Below are positions 25,344-34,519 of a stretch of DNA of 64,000 nt, piece by piece. Below the pieces are notes generated by a model. The model made no database searches and was not told where the DNA came from. It worked only from the letters and a program-made list of their open reading frames with translations. How positions within the stretch are numbered: position 1 is the stretch's first letter; each line of letters begins with the position of its first letter. Source of the DNA: Fontibacillus phaseoli (GTDB taxonomy: Bacteria > Bacillota > Bacilli > Paenibacillales > Paenibacillaceae); NCBI RefSeq assembly GCF_003337355.1, contig NZ_QPJW01000006.1, positions 124,001 through 188,000 on the forward strand, given 5' to 3'. The translations under genes and the position numbers were made by a program.

Positions 25344-28300
25344 ATGGATATCGCATTTCCTTTAAAACAGGCCTTAGAAAATGGTTCATGTGTATTGTTT
25401 GTCGGAGCTGGCATGGGATATCATATGTTTGATCAAAATGGAAATAACATTCCTGATGCAAATAAACTGGCACAAATGTTAGCAGAGAAGTTTGACGTTC
25501 CAGTAAATGGATACTATGATTTGTCAAAAGTCTCACAATATATTGAGGTAAAGAAGAAAGGCAGGAAAGAATTAGTCTCATTTATACAGGAATGTTTGGT
25601 TGAAGCAGTTCCTGATAAATACATGATGTGGATACCGGCAATTAAGTGGAAAGCGATATTTACAACAAATTATGATAATACGATTCAAAAAGCGTATAAC
25701 TTACACGAGTCACCACTTCAAAACTATGTAACAATTACGCGTTCAACAGGTATAAAGCATTTCAATTCAGATTTTGAGGTCCCTATATTTCATTTACACG
25801 GGGCATTATTTGAGGCTACTTCACCAGATATTATTATTACACAACACGATTATGTAAAATATAAAGATCAAAGGAAGATGATGTTTGAACAGTTGAAACA
25901 TTACATGGCTGCTTCTTGTGTTTTATATATAGGATATTCTCATAATGATTCGAATTGGAACTTAGTTTTGTCTGATATCGAGGAGGAATTTTATCCAGAG
26001 TCCCCTCCATTATCATATAGAGTTGATCCATTTACTTCAGAAGTAGATATTGAGATCTTAAGGGCAAGAAATTTAGTTACGATTCCACAGAAATTTGATG
26101 ATTTTGTAATGGATGCTAGCATTCAAATCGAAACAAATATAAATCATGATTCAAGTATAGTAACTCATGAGTCAAAAATACCCAGTAATCTTGTTTCACA
26201 TTATAAAGAAAATGCGGTTGCTGTCTTGCGACTGTTATCTTCTTGGGAATATTTAAATCAAGTTAACTTAAGTAATGCAAAGCCTGATGTTACTAGTTAT
26301 GTACGAGGAGACAAGCCATCTTGGGATTTAGTATTTAATGATACTTATTTCAAAAGAGATATTGAAGAGGAAGTGTATTTCTCAATACTTGACTATGTAA
26401 CAGATACAAAGAAAAGCGTGAAAAATTGCATTGTTTCGGGTTCTGCTGGTTACGGCACAACAACTTTACTTATGACTTTAGCAAGTAGGTTAGTAAAAGA
26501 TAAGGCAGCAGAAGTATATTTTCATAAAACTAATCTTGAACTCCGTGAAGGAGATATTTTCTATGCTCTTTCGCTAAGTTCTGAAAAGAGTGTTTTTTTT
26601 ATTGATAATGCCTCTGATCACACCCAGACCATAAGAAATATCATACAGCAGGCAAGGGAATCAAAAAAATCTGTGTTACTAGTTTTAGGTGATCGAATAA
26701 ATGAGTGGAGACAGGCTAAACCTACTGTTACTGGTGATAGTTTTGATATACTCCCCTTAAGTGATAGCGAAGTTGAAGGATTACTTGATTTTTTAGGAAG
26801 ACACAATGAACTAAACAGATTGGAGTATCTAACTAGAGAGCATCAAATTGCATCAATAAAGAGAAATTATCAAAGAGAATTATTAGTTGCAATCAGAGAA
26901 GCTACTGAAAATAGAAAAATAGAGGCAATTATTGAAGATGAATATTATGGAATTAAAGATGAATTTGCTAAGAAAGTTTACTCAACTGTTTGCTGTTTTA
27001 ATCAGCATGGAGCACTTATAAGAGTTGAACTGTTGGCAAAATTACTAGATGTAACGGTAATTGAGTTGTTTGATAGAATAAAAGGCTTTTTGGATGGGGT
27101 TATAGTTAACGAATGTATTGACGAAATGAATGGTGAATATGCATTAAGAACGCGCCATAGATTAATTGCAGGAATCGTTTGGGATAGGTGTTTGGAAGCA
27201 TCAAATAAGGACATATTAATACATCAATCATTAGACCATATGAACATACTTCATAGGGTTGATAAATTTGCATTTGAAAGTTTTATTAGGTCTGAACGTT
27301 TCATTGACTCTTTAAGAACTTTAGAAAGCAAAATTCAATTTTTTGAAAAGGCTTGTAGAAAGGACCCAGACAATCCATATGTGAGGCAGCACTTTGCTAG
27401 AATGTATCTTCGCGAAGATATTGATACTACGGCATTAACTTTAATAGAAGATGCCATAAAAATGAATGGAAAACTTCGCGTTCTCTATCATACGAAAGGT
27501 TACATTCTGCATCAGATGGTGCAAAGCTCAGAAAGTGAAGAAATTGGAAAGAGAAGACTGCTCCAAAGTGAAGATGCATATTATACTGGTTTAAAAATGA
27601 ATTCTAACGATGAATATTGTTATCAAGGTTTAGCGCAACTTTACTTAGCATGGGCTAAAAAGGTAAATGATGAGGAACAAAGAACCGTATATATTGGTAA
27701 GGCAGAAAATATAATAAATGAGGGCTTGAAAAAAGTAAGGAATAAAGAAGGCCTATGGATAGAATCTGCTAATATTGATTCATTTATTAGAGATCACTTT
27801 GCACGTATCCGCTCATTAGAAAATGCTGTAGCAAATGCACCAGGAAGCATTATTGCAAGATATTTACTTGCAAAAGCATACAATTTAAACAATGAGTTTG
27901 AAAAAAGTAAGTCAATACTTTCAATTCTGGTTAGAGAGAATCCTGATGAGTATAGACCTAGTATTGAGTACGCTTTTACAATAATTAGAGCTGGCGGGAG
28001 TTTGGAGAGCGCAATTGCAATTTTAAGTCAAAGTACACTTTATGGATATTCAGATCCTCTCTTTGTTGCAACTTTAGGGGGATTGCTGTTCCTTAATAAG
28101 GAATTTACTAAAGCTGAAGATGTTTTTTATGAATCAGTAAAGAGAGAATTTTCAAATGCTCGTATGATACTATTTGATCCAGAGGATCGCCTCGAAAAAA
28201 ACTTTGAGTATGATGCAGTAGTTAAATATGTGGGTGACAGGTACTCCTATTTATTTATTGCTGGTTTTCCTGATATTTATTGCCCATCATCAAAATATCA

Positions 28301-28424
28301 CGGACTAATCTTAAAAAGAGATATGCGTGTACGTGTTACAGTTGCCTTTACTCCTCTAAGGCCAGTGATAAAAAAGGTTTCAGCTTTAATGTCAACAGTG
28401 CAATTGAATATTAATGTGAAATAA
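25344..28424 (+). CDS. SIR2-STAND-TPR protein, putative antiviral NADase sensor
   Basis: A 1026-residue three-part protein. Residues 1-260 form a SIR2-like domain of the bacterial-defence type: NAD-binding VGAGMG (20-25), FTTNYD (106-111) and the catalytic-histidine motif HLHG (H152). Residues about 345-620 form a STAND-like P-loop domain with GSAGYGTTT (366-374) and a Walker-B-like SVFFIDNASD. The Walker A lysine expected at 372 is threonine. The last 370 residues hold TPR-like repeats (DPDNPYVRQHFARMYL, DEYCYQGLAQLYLAW). In known SIR2-STAND systems such as Avs5, target sensing triggers NAD depletion; that role is inferred here. I chose ATG 25344 with AAAAGGGG upstream over ATG 25305, which has only a weak site. 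Confidence 0.85.
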   Translation: MDIAFPLKQALENGSCVLFVGAGMGYHMFDQNGNNIPDANKLAQMLAEKFDVPVNGYYDLSKVSQYIEVKKKGRKELVSFIQECLVEAVPDKYMMWIPAIKWKAIFTTNYDNTIQKAYNLHESPLQNYVTITRSTGIKHFNSDFEVPIFHLHGALFEATSPDIIITQHDYVKYKDQRKMMFEQLKHYMAASCVLYIGYSHNDSNWNLVLSDIEEEFYPESPPLSYRVDPFTSEVDIEILRARNLVTIPQKFDDFVMDASIQIETNINHDSSIVTHESKIPSNLVSHYKENAVAVLRLLSSWEYLNQVNLSNAKPDVTSYVRGDKPSWDLVFNDTYFKRDIEEEVYFSILDYVTDTKKSVKNCIVSGSAGYGTTTLLMTLASRLVKDKAAEVYFHKTNLELREGDIFYALSLSSEKSVFFIDNASDHTQTIRNIIQQARESKKSVLLVLGDRINEWRQAKPTVTGDSFDILPLSDSEVEGLLDFLGRHNELNRLEYLTREHQIASIKRNYQRELLVAIREATENRKIEAIIEDEYYGIKDEFAKKVYSTVCCFNQHGALIRVELLAKLLDVTVIELFDRIKGFLDGVIVNECIDEMNGEYALRTRHRLIAGIVWDRCLEASNKDILIHQSLDHMNILHRVDKFAFESFIRSERFIDSLRTLESKIQFFEKACRKDPDNPYVRQHFARMYLREDIDTTALTLIEDAIKMNGKLRVLYHTKGYILHQMVQSSESEEIGKRRLLQSEDAYYTGLKMNSNDEYCYQGLAQLYLAWAKKVNDEEQRTVYIGKAENIINEGLKKVRNKEGLWIESANIDSFIRDHFARIRSLENAVANAPGSIIARYLLAKAYNLNNEFEKSKSILSILVRENPDEYRPSIEYAFTIIRAGGSLESAIAILSQSTLYGYSDPLFVATLGGLLFLNKEFTKAEDVFYESVKREFSNARMILFDPEDRLEKNFEYDAVVKYVGDRYSYLFIAGFPDIYCPSSKYHGLILKRDMRVRVTVAFTPLRPVIKKVSALMSTVQLNINVK

Positions 28425-28511
28425 CTGTTGAGAAAATGTATTGTCATATTTTTGGTCACTCTTTCATTTTTGAATACTGGGCACTCGAACGTAGAAATTC
28501 AAAATCATCAA

Positions 28512-28542
28512 AAAAAGTCTTGTCCTAAACAAGGCTTTTTTT
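28512..28542 (+). terminator. Terminator of the SIR2-STAND gene
   Basis: AAAAAGTCTTGT and ACAAGGCTTTTT form a hairpin with one mismatch, followed by more T residues, 90 bases after the stop codon. Confidence 0.75.
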
Positions 28543-29061
28543 ATCTGAAAAAACATATATCCAATTGCAGCAATCAGTCAGAGGTTCTATCTTACAGAGG
28601 GTCGGATATATAAATTTTTAAATAATTTGGTTGAAGTATGGCCGTCTGAATCTGTCAACTCTTTGAGTTGTTTCGTTAGTTATGTAATTTATAGTTCGGA
28701 TGGAAGAGGGAGGTAACCATATGATGACATCGAGTAATAATGATAAGGACAGCTCGTGTACTGGCACTTTTTTTGCTTTATAGTCCATGTTAAGGGTGAA
28801 ACAACCACCTAGGGTTACTCTACTTATTCTTGGTGATTTCATTATAATCCATTCGTATAACATTCAGTAAAAAATGTAATTCAACATCAGATGAATAAGG
28901 CCTTCGAGAGATCTCCTAATTAACTCTCTAAATTATATAGTAATATGGAGAATAAAGATGGTTAGAGTGTTATGACTAGGTATAATTAGTCCATGATATC
29001 ATTTCTTCTCACCCATCATTTTCCGCTATAATATACCTATCACTATCCCGGAGGGCAAAGC
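28543..29061. other. AT-rich intergenic region upstream of the McrB-like gene
   Basis: About 520 bases with no supported gene. A perfect TATAAT lies at 29027-29032, with a poor -35 (TCTTCT at 29004, 17-base spacing), 30 bases before the McrB-like start codon. This is a plausible promoter. Confidence 0.45.
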
Positions 29062-31284
29062 ATGTCACTTCCAGTCGAACTTTCAACTATATTCCGCAAC
29101 AAGCAAAAATCCTACAAAATGGTCCTTGTGCTTGCGATGATTGATACGTGGAAGGAAACACAGGATCAAAGTCTTAAGCTAGACGATGTTGCAAGACGGT
29201 TCTTAACTTACTATCAACATAGAGAGGCCAATAACCTTGCCGTAGATTCATCGCCACCTAGAGTAGCAGTCCGGTGGGAACTCATGAGCATATCCCAAGT
29301 AAAATCTCTTCTAGAGACTCCAATAGAGGCGCTTCGTTCGATTGTAATTAAACAAGCGGGTGGGGCTTTTTTGACATTTGCAGAGTCGGTTTGGTCAAAG
29401 GGGGCAGAGGTATTGCCGGAACTTCAGGATTATGCTAATCGAGAATTAGAATTGTATCATAGTCACCTTGGGTCTGAGCAGGGATTGGGCTTCTCGCTTA
29501 AAGAGAGCTTAGACCATATCTTACATACATACCACGAGGCTAAGTCTGAATCCTTTGCTAATCATCCTTTAGGTGCTTTATTCAGAAAAATACTACCGGA
29601 ACAGCTTCGATTACTTCCTTTTGTTTCTGAGCATATCCGAATTCAAGGCTCGGTTGGGAAGGGGAATTGGGCGGGGGTGCCATGGATAGCACTCATGGAT
29701 ACGCGAGTTACGAAGTCTACACAGTACGGGGAATATATTGTTTACTTATTTGCGGAGGACATGAGCGCGGTTTACTTGACTTTTAACCAGGGAGTGACTA
29801 AACCAAAAACTGATCTAGGAAAAAGGGAAGGCTATGCTTTCTTAGAACAAAAGGTACTTGAACTAAGAGAAGGCCTGAATTTTGAAGGTTTTTCTACAGA
29901 TGAGGATATCCATCTTACTTCTGCTGGCTTGGGTCGTGACTACCAAGTATCTACTGCCGCTTATAAGCGGTATTATGCGTCTAATATTCCGAACGATGAT
30001 CAATTAGTTGCTGATTTAGAACAATTGATGGCGACTTATCAAGAGTATGTTGATCGGTTACTTCAAACAGATCAGGTAGACGATCCTGAATACTCTTTGG
30101 AAACGGTGGAAGAGATCATGGATGAACAGGCAATCCGCGAGCGGATCGAATACATAAAATCTTACATTCAGCACAAAGGTTTCGCTTATCCTCCAGGGTT
30201 GATAGAAAACTTCTACCTCTCCCTCAAAACCAAACCCTTCGCAATCCTAGCTGGGGTCTCTGGAACGGGGAAAACCAAGTTGATCAAACTTTTCGCAGAG
30301 GCGATGGGAGCTACTACACAAAATGGCCAATTCACATTAATTCCTGTTCGGCCGGATTGGAGTGATCCTTCGGATTTAGTTGGCTACAGTGATTTGTCAG
30401 GTAAGTTTCGTCCAGGTCGTGTAACTGAGGTGTTATTGGAAGCTTCGCAAAACCTCAATAAGCCTTATTTCATATGTCTTGATGAGATGAACTTGGCTAG
30501 AGTGGAGCATTATTTCAGTGACATGCTCAGCATTCTCGAGACACAGGAATGGCAGGATGGCAGCATTGTTACTGCTCCGATCATTCACGACAATTCCCTT
30601 GTCCAGGAAGAGGATCAAGTGGTCTACGGTAATTTGTCGATTCCCGAGAATGTCTATTTAATTGGAACGGTTAATATGGACGAGACGACGCATCCTTTTA
30701 GCAAAAAGGTGCTGGACCGAGCGAATACGATTGAGTTTAATGATATCTTTTTAGCTCAATTTCCGGATGAGGAACTAGGGATGGCATTAAGTCCTGAGTT
30801 TACTCCAAATCAGTTCCTAAGAAGCGACTATCTTCAACTAGTGGATGCCTACGGTGTCGAATCGAAACCGCTTATAACTAGAACAACTAACACCTTAGTG
30901 CAAATCAATAGCATTTTAGAAGAAATCCATGCCCATGTAGGGTTTCGGATTCGGGATGCCGTATGTTTCTATATGCTGTATAGTCAGCGATACGAGTTGT
31001 TTTCCGAAAATGAGGCGTTTGATCACCAACTGCTCCAAAAAATACTGCCACGCATTCAAGGTAGCAGCGCTTCAATAAGAAGGGTTCTTTTGAAATTGAT
31101 GAGAGAGTGTGTAGGCTCCTCTTTTGTAATCAATGAGTATTTAGAAAATGTAGACTTGCTTTTTGATGAGGGTAAATTACATAAACTTATTACTCAGGCC
31201 GAGTATCCTCAAAGCGCAAGAAAAATCGCTTCTATGTTACGGAGGCTAGAAGAAGATGGATTCACCTCTTACTGGTTATCGTAA
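29062..31284 (+). CDS. McrB-like AAA+ GTPase with DUF3578-type N-terminal domain
   Basis: A 740-residue protein. The N-terminal half (about 150-280) resembles the MrcB_N/DUF3578 domain that binds DNA or other target in McrB relatives (LLPFVSEHIRIQGSVGKGNW). The AAA+ domain starts near residue 390: Walker A GVSGTGKT (398-405), a VRPDWSDPSDLVGY insert, Walker B CLDEMNLARVEHYFSDML (D474, E475), and the McrB-like NMDE motif followed by VLDRANTIEF. It would form the GTP-driven translocase part of a type IV (modified-DNA) restriction complex. GGAGGG precedes the ATG. Its end overlaps the nuclease gene by 29 bases, so the two are translationally coupled. Confidence 0.88.
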   Translation: MSLPVELSTIFRNKQKSYKMVLVLAMIDTWKETQDQSLKLDDVARRFLTYYQHREANNLAVDSSPPRVAVRWELMSISQVKSLLETPIEALRSIVIKQAGGAFLTFAESVWSKGAEVLPELQDYANRELELYHSHLGSEQGLGFSLKESLDHILHTYHEAKSESFANHPLGALFRKILPEQLRLLPFVSEHIRIQGSVGKGNWAGVPWIALMDTRVTKSTQYGEYIVYLFAEDMSAVYLTFNQGVTKPKTDLGKREGYAFLEQKVLELREGLNFEGFSTDEDIHLTSAGLGRDYQVSTAAYKRYYASNIPNDDQLVADLEQLMATYQEYVDRLLQTDQVDDPEYSLETVEEIMDEQAIRERIEYIKSYIQHKGFAYPPGLIENFYLSLKTKPFAILAGVSGTGKTKLIKLFAEAMGATTQNGQFTLIPVRPDWSDPSDLVGYSDLSGKFRPGRVTEVLLEASQNLNKPYFICLDEMNLARVEHYFSDMLSILETQEWQDGSIVTAPIIHDNSLVQEEDQVVYGNLSIPENVYLIGTVNMDETTHPFSKKVLDRANTIEFNDIFLAQFPDEELGMALSPEFTPNQFLRSDYLQLVDAYGVESKPLITRTTNTLVQINSILEEIHAHVGFRIRDAVCFYMLYSQRYELFSENEAFDHQLLQKILPRIQGSSASIRRVLLKLMRECVGSSFVINEYLENVDLLFDEGKLHKLITQAEYPQSARKIASMLRRLEEDGFTSYWLS

Positions 31285-33640
31285 TGCTCCGGTAGAGCTT
31301 CTAAGGATCGAGACGAACCTGTTTAATTTATATATTCAGGGGAAGCCGTTTCATCCGACCGTAGAGACTTTGCAGCTTCATCGTCAGGCCGGGGATGTGT
31401 GGGCTGATGCCCATTTTCGCGTCGAGCTTCCTTCTACTAAAGTGGGAATTAGCTCAATGCAAGTCTTTTCTCATCAAACGTTAGGTCTTCAACCATGGGA
31501 TGGCGGTGCGGGTCAGACAGAGCCTTTATTTTACGAAACGCAAGCTTACGAACTCATCGTGGAAAAGAAGCAGGATCTACCGTTCATCTTTTTTCATGAG
31601 AATATGCATCTTCGGCAAGCTATTAAACCCTTGGGGAAAATGCTACTGTCTGGGGTGTTAAATTTTCAAAATGAAGTGGGACTGACTGAGCTAGAACTTC
31701 GCCTTCATGGAGAGGTGCTTATCAAGCTGCAAATCGAAGTGTTTCCCTCTAAAATGGATTATAAGCGGGATTATGAAGTGATTTTGCGTGAGGTCAATGA
31801 GCAAATCTATAATCTTTCTTTTGATTTTTTGCGCAAGACTTATCATCTGACTGGATTACGGGAGACCCGGCATCAGAGCGTGACGGAGTTTTTCACGATA
31901 TTGCAGCAAGTTTTTCAGCAGTTAATGCAAAGCGTCGATCGCATCAAAAGTGCTCCCCATTACAAAATGAGAAGTGAATCCCGCAAAGTGGAGGCTTCGA
32001 GAGCGAGGAGAGTGGGGAAGGAGAATATAGCCTTTTTGCGCAAAAGGCCGGAGCTTTTTGTTCAAGGGCAGCAACAACCTACTCATGTGCTTGAAACCAG
32101 GCGTTATATGGATTTTGATACGGTGGAGAACCGTTTCATTCGCTGGGCGTTGCTTCGCATATCCTCGAAATTAAAGGAGATCCGTATGCATGCGGCAAAA
32201 AGGGGAAACCCGGATTCCGTGCTCTTAAAGAAAATTGATTTCATGGGTTCGCAGTTACAACGACTGTTGAAGCATGATTTTTTAATCGTTGGGGATATGA
32301 AGCAGGCTTCCTTAACCCTCGTGCTGCAAATGGCTCCGGGCTATCGGGAGGTATACCGGATTTATCTCTTGTTGATGAAGGGCCTTTCGATTCAAGGGGA
32401 TCTATTCCGTTTATCGATGAAAGACTTGGCGCAGCTTTACGAATATTGGTGCTTCCTAAAAATCCATGAGTTATTGCATCGTAAATATGAGCTCGTGAGC
32501 CAAGATCTGATCAAGGTGAATCGGAATGGTTTATTTGTCACGCTGGATCGCGGGCAAAAGGCCAAAATGGTCTATCGAAATACACGAAATGGAGAGGTAT
32601 TTACCCTTTTCTATAACTCGCTCCCTAAGGGGGACACTACGTCAACTTTGGCTCAAAGACCGGATAATGTGCTTACGTTAAAAAAGAATGATGCTAGTGT
32701 GGAGTACAAATACATTTTTGATGCAAAGTACCGCCTAAACCCAGCCTATGAGGGGACTCCTTACTGGGGAAAGTACAAACAGCCGGGTCCAGAGGAAGAG
32801 GATATTAACACAATGCATCGCTACCGGGATGCGATTGTCTTCAAAGATCATCGAAACGGCGAGTACGAACGGAGTATGTTTGGTGCCTATGTGCTTTTTC
32901 CTTACCCGGATGAGGAGAGATATAAGGAGCATCCATTTTATAAAAGCATTCAGCTAGTCAATATCGGAGCCATCCCGTTGTTGCCGAATGCCACGGATCT
33001 CATGGAGCAGCTTTTGGACGAAATGATTCAAGACAGTCCAGAAAAAGCCTATGAACGCTCGACCCGGCCTCGTGGGACGAAAGAATATTATTATAACAAG
33101 TTCTCAGGCAAAAATGTTCTTGTCGGTTCGCTGAGAGGGCCGTCACAGTTGGATATAGCTTTAGAACATCGTTTCTACCATATGCCGCTTAAGAATATCG
33201 CGGACCACAAGCTCTTAACCCAAATCGAGTTCATTGCGATGTGTCAGTCACGTAAGAAGTTCCAAGGCCCAGGTAATACGGGTATCCACTGGTTCGGCAA
33301 AGTCCAGGATTGGAAAGTTGTCCGTAGAGGAGAAATCACCGAACGACCTGCACGGCCGGGAACGGAAGAAGAACTGTATGTGAAGTTTACAATAGAACGT
33401 TGGGATCGGCGGGATCAGTCGATCGCTTTAGGTGGGCGACGTATCTATACGTGCCTGTATACCAGCAAGTACATGTTTGACCGTGCCAGAGAAATTGCGG
33501 AACTGAAGCTAGAGAATGAAGAGGATCTAAGGCAGTGGCGCGAAGCCCGTAGAATGGGCAAAGTTAAAGTACAACTAGATCACACGCATGTAGATTTGGC
33601 GGGGCCTGTAGTGGGGATTCGGGTAGAGGATCAATATTAG
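31256..33640 (+). CDS. DUF2357 nuclease partner of the McrB-like protein (McrC-like role)
   Basis: A 794-residue protein with a DUF2357-type N-terminal and central region and a C-terminal PD-(D/E)xK nuclease-like domain. The nuclease core includes EYKYIFDAKYRLNP with D489 and K491 in the DxK position, preceded by the SLPKGDTTSTLAQRPDNV segment in the place where the first acidic residue lies. Such proteins are the usual partner of McrB-like ATPases with DUF3578 domains and take the place of McrC. GGAGG lies about 9 bases before the ATG, inside the upstream gene. Together the two genes make a complete putative type IV restriction system. The recognised modification is unknown. Confidence 0.82.
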   Translation: MDSPLTGYRNAPVELLRIETNLFNLYIQGKPFHPTVETLQLHRQAGDVWADAHFRVELPSTKVGISSMQVFSHQTLGLQPWDGGAGQTEPLFYETQAYELIVEKKQDLPFIFFHENMHLRQAIKPLGKMLLSGVLNFQNEVGLTELELRLHGEVLIKLQIEVFPSKMDYKRDYEVILREVNEQIYNLSFDFLRKTYHLTGLRETRHQSVTEFFTILQQVFQQLMQSVDRIKSAPHYKMRSESRKVEASRARRVGKENIAFLRKRPELFVQGQQQPTHVLETRRYMDFDTVENRFIRWALLRISSKLKEIRMHAAKRGNPDSVLLKKIDFMGSQLQRLLKHDFLIVGDMKQASLTLVLQMAPGYREVYRIYLLLMKGLSIQGDLFRLSMKDLAQLYEYWCFLKIHELLHRKYELVSQDLIKVNRNGLFVTLDRGQKAKMVYRNTRNGEVFTLFYNSLPKGDTTSTLAQRPDNVLTLKKNDASVEYKYIFDAKYRLNPAYEGTPYWGKYKQPGPEEEDINTMHRYRDAIVFKDHRNGEYERSMFGAYVLFPYPDEERYKEHPFYKSIQLVNIGAIPLLPNATDLMEQLLDEMIQDSPEKAYERSTRPRGTKEYYYNKFSGKNVLVGSLRGPSQLDIALEHRFYHMPLKNIADHKLLTQIEFIAMCQSRKKFQGPGNTGIHWFGKVQDWKVVRRGEITERPARPGTEEELYVKFTIERWDRRDQSIALGGRRIYTCLYTSKYMFDRAREIAELKLENEEDLRQWREARRMGKVKVQLDHTHVDLAGPVVGIRVEDQY

Positions 33641-33674
33641 AGGACATAGGTCTCAATCACCCAGAATATTTTAA

Positions 33675-33696
33675 TAAGGCACCTTAAAGGTGTCTT
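33675..33696 (+). terminator. Terminator of the McrB/DUF2357 operon
   Basis: AAGGCACCTT and AAGGTGTCTTTT form a compact hairpin ending in a T run, 35 bases after the stop codon. Confidence 0.7.
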
Positions 33697-33743
33697 TTAT
33701 ATTTTTAAGGGTTATTTTTTCTGGTTAATGAATAAAATGTGAA

Positions 33744-33765
33744 GTACATAGTGTACATTATGTAC
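33744..33765. promoter_or_regulatory. Overlapping GTAC palindromes, likely toxin-antitoxin operator
   Basis: GTACATAGTGTAC (33744-33756) and GTACATTATGTAC (33753-33765) overlap by 4 bases and are each nearly or fully symmetrical. They lie 36 bases before the antitoxin start, where an autoregulated toxin-antitoxin operon is expected to carry its operator. Confidence 0.55.
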
Positions 33766-33800
33766 ATAATTATATAGAATGGAGGTGAGGAGGGATGAAC

Positions 33801-34217
33801 ATGCAAACAATGCTGAATGCAACAGATGTAAGAGCCAATTTTGGCGGATTCATAGATACAATCGTTCGGGAGAAACCTCAGGCGATTAAAAGAAATAGGG
33901 ATGTGATCATGGCATTCTCTAAACAACAGCTTAGAGAATTGCTTTCGATTTATGAGCTGACATTTGAGTATGAACAAGATGAAGATGGAAGATATGCGGG
34001 ATCTATTGAGCAAATTGAGGACATTGTTGCAGATGGTGAGACACTGGAGGAACTTAGAAATGAATTGGCACGGCATTTAGTTGAATATGCCATAGACTAT
34101 GAGAATAATTATGCCCAATACTACAATACCCCTAACCGCCACAAACATGCACCTTATGTGCTGCGTGTCTTGCTTGAAGACGATACAGATGCGGTTGCAA
34201 GGATGTTCCATGCCTAG
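33801..34217 (+). CDS. Composite antitoxin: Phd/YefM-like N-terminus plus HicB-like domain
   Basis: A 138-residue protein. Residues 5-40 (NATDVRANFGGFIDTIVREK then AIKRNRDVIMAFS) have the pattern of a Phd/YefM DNA-binding and dimerisation domain. Residues about 50-105 (LTFEYEQDEDGRYAGSIEQI then GETLEELRNELARHLVEYA) have the HicB partial RNase-H-like pattern. The toxin gene overlaps its stop by 8 bases, the classic arrangement for coupled translation. I prefer ATG 33801, with GGAGG seven bases upstream, to ATG 33795. It probably represses its own promoter through the GTAC palindromes just upstream. Confidence 0.72.
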   Translation: MQTMLNATDVRANFGGFIDTIVREKPQAIKRNRDVIMAFSKQQLRELLSIYELTFEYEQDEDGRYAGSIEQIEDIVADGETLEELRNELARHLVEYAIDYENNYAQYYNTPNRHKHAPYVLRVLLEDDTDAVARMFHA

Positions 34218-34431
34218 TTGGAGCGATCTTGAGAATTTCTTAAGGCGCGACGGTTGGGTTATGATCCGGCAAACAGGCAGAGATAAATTGTACCAAAAGA
34301 CTCTGCCTAATGGAGAGATACTTCGATCAGCGGTCTCTAAAGGGACAGGTGAGATCGGAAAAGGTTTATTCAATCGGATTTTAAAGCAGCAGTTACGGGT
34401 AGACAAAGAATATTTTAATTCGAAAAAATAA
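34210..34431 (+). CDS. HicA-like toxin (cytotoxic translational repressor type)
   Basis: A 73-residue basic protein with the HicA-type double-stranded RNA-binding fold pattern: MPSWSDLENFLRRDGWVMIR, then QTGRDKLYQKTLPNGEILR and GEIGKGLFNRILKQQL. The usual HicA catalytic histidine (GSHH region) is replaced by GRDKLY. This variant is common among short Firmicutes relatives annotated as cytotoxic translational repressors. Its ATG lies inside the antitoxin gene. It is expected to cleave or block mRNA when free of the antitoxin, but loss of the histidine makes the catalytic mechanism uncertain. Confidence 0.7.
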   Translation: MPSWSDLENFLRRDGWVMIRQTGRDKLYQKTLPNGEILRSAVSKGTGEIGKGLFNRILKQQLRVDKEYFNSKK

Positions 34432-34519
34432 TTGGGTTGAGTTATCTTAAGCTATACGCATCCACGTACCACACCCTACTCCCACCTCTGTTACTATAAA
34501 AACAAAAACGGAGGTGCCC

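Noticed and set aside
28428..28613. Possible small secreted peptide after the SIR2 gene
   Set aside because: The TTG start lacks a ribosome binding site, and the frame runs straight through the terminator hairpin at 28512-28542.
33744..33765. Short repeats before the toxin-antitoxin genes as a possible CRISPR or iteron array
   Set aside because: Only two overlapping GTAC palindromes without spacers; an operator explains them better.
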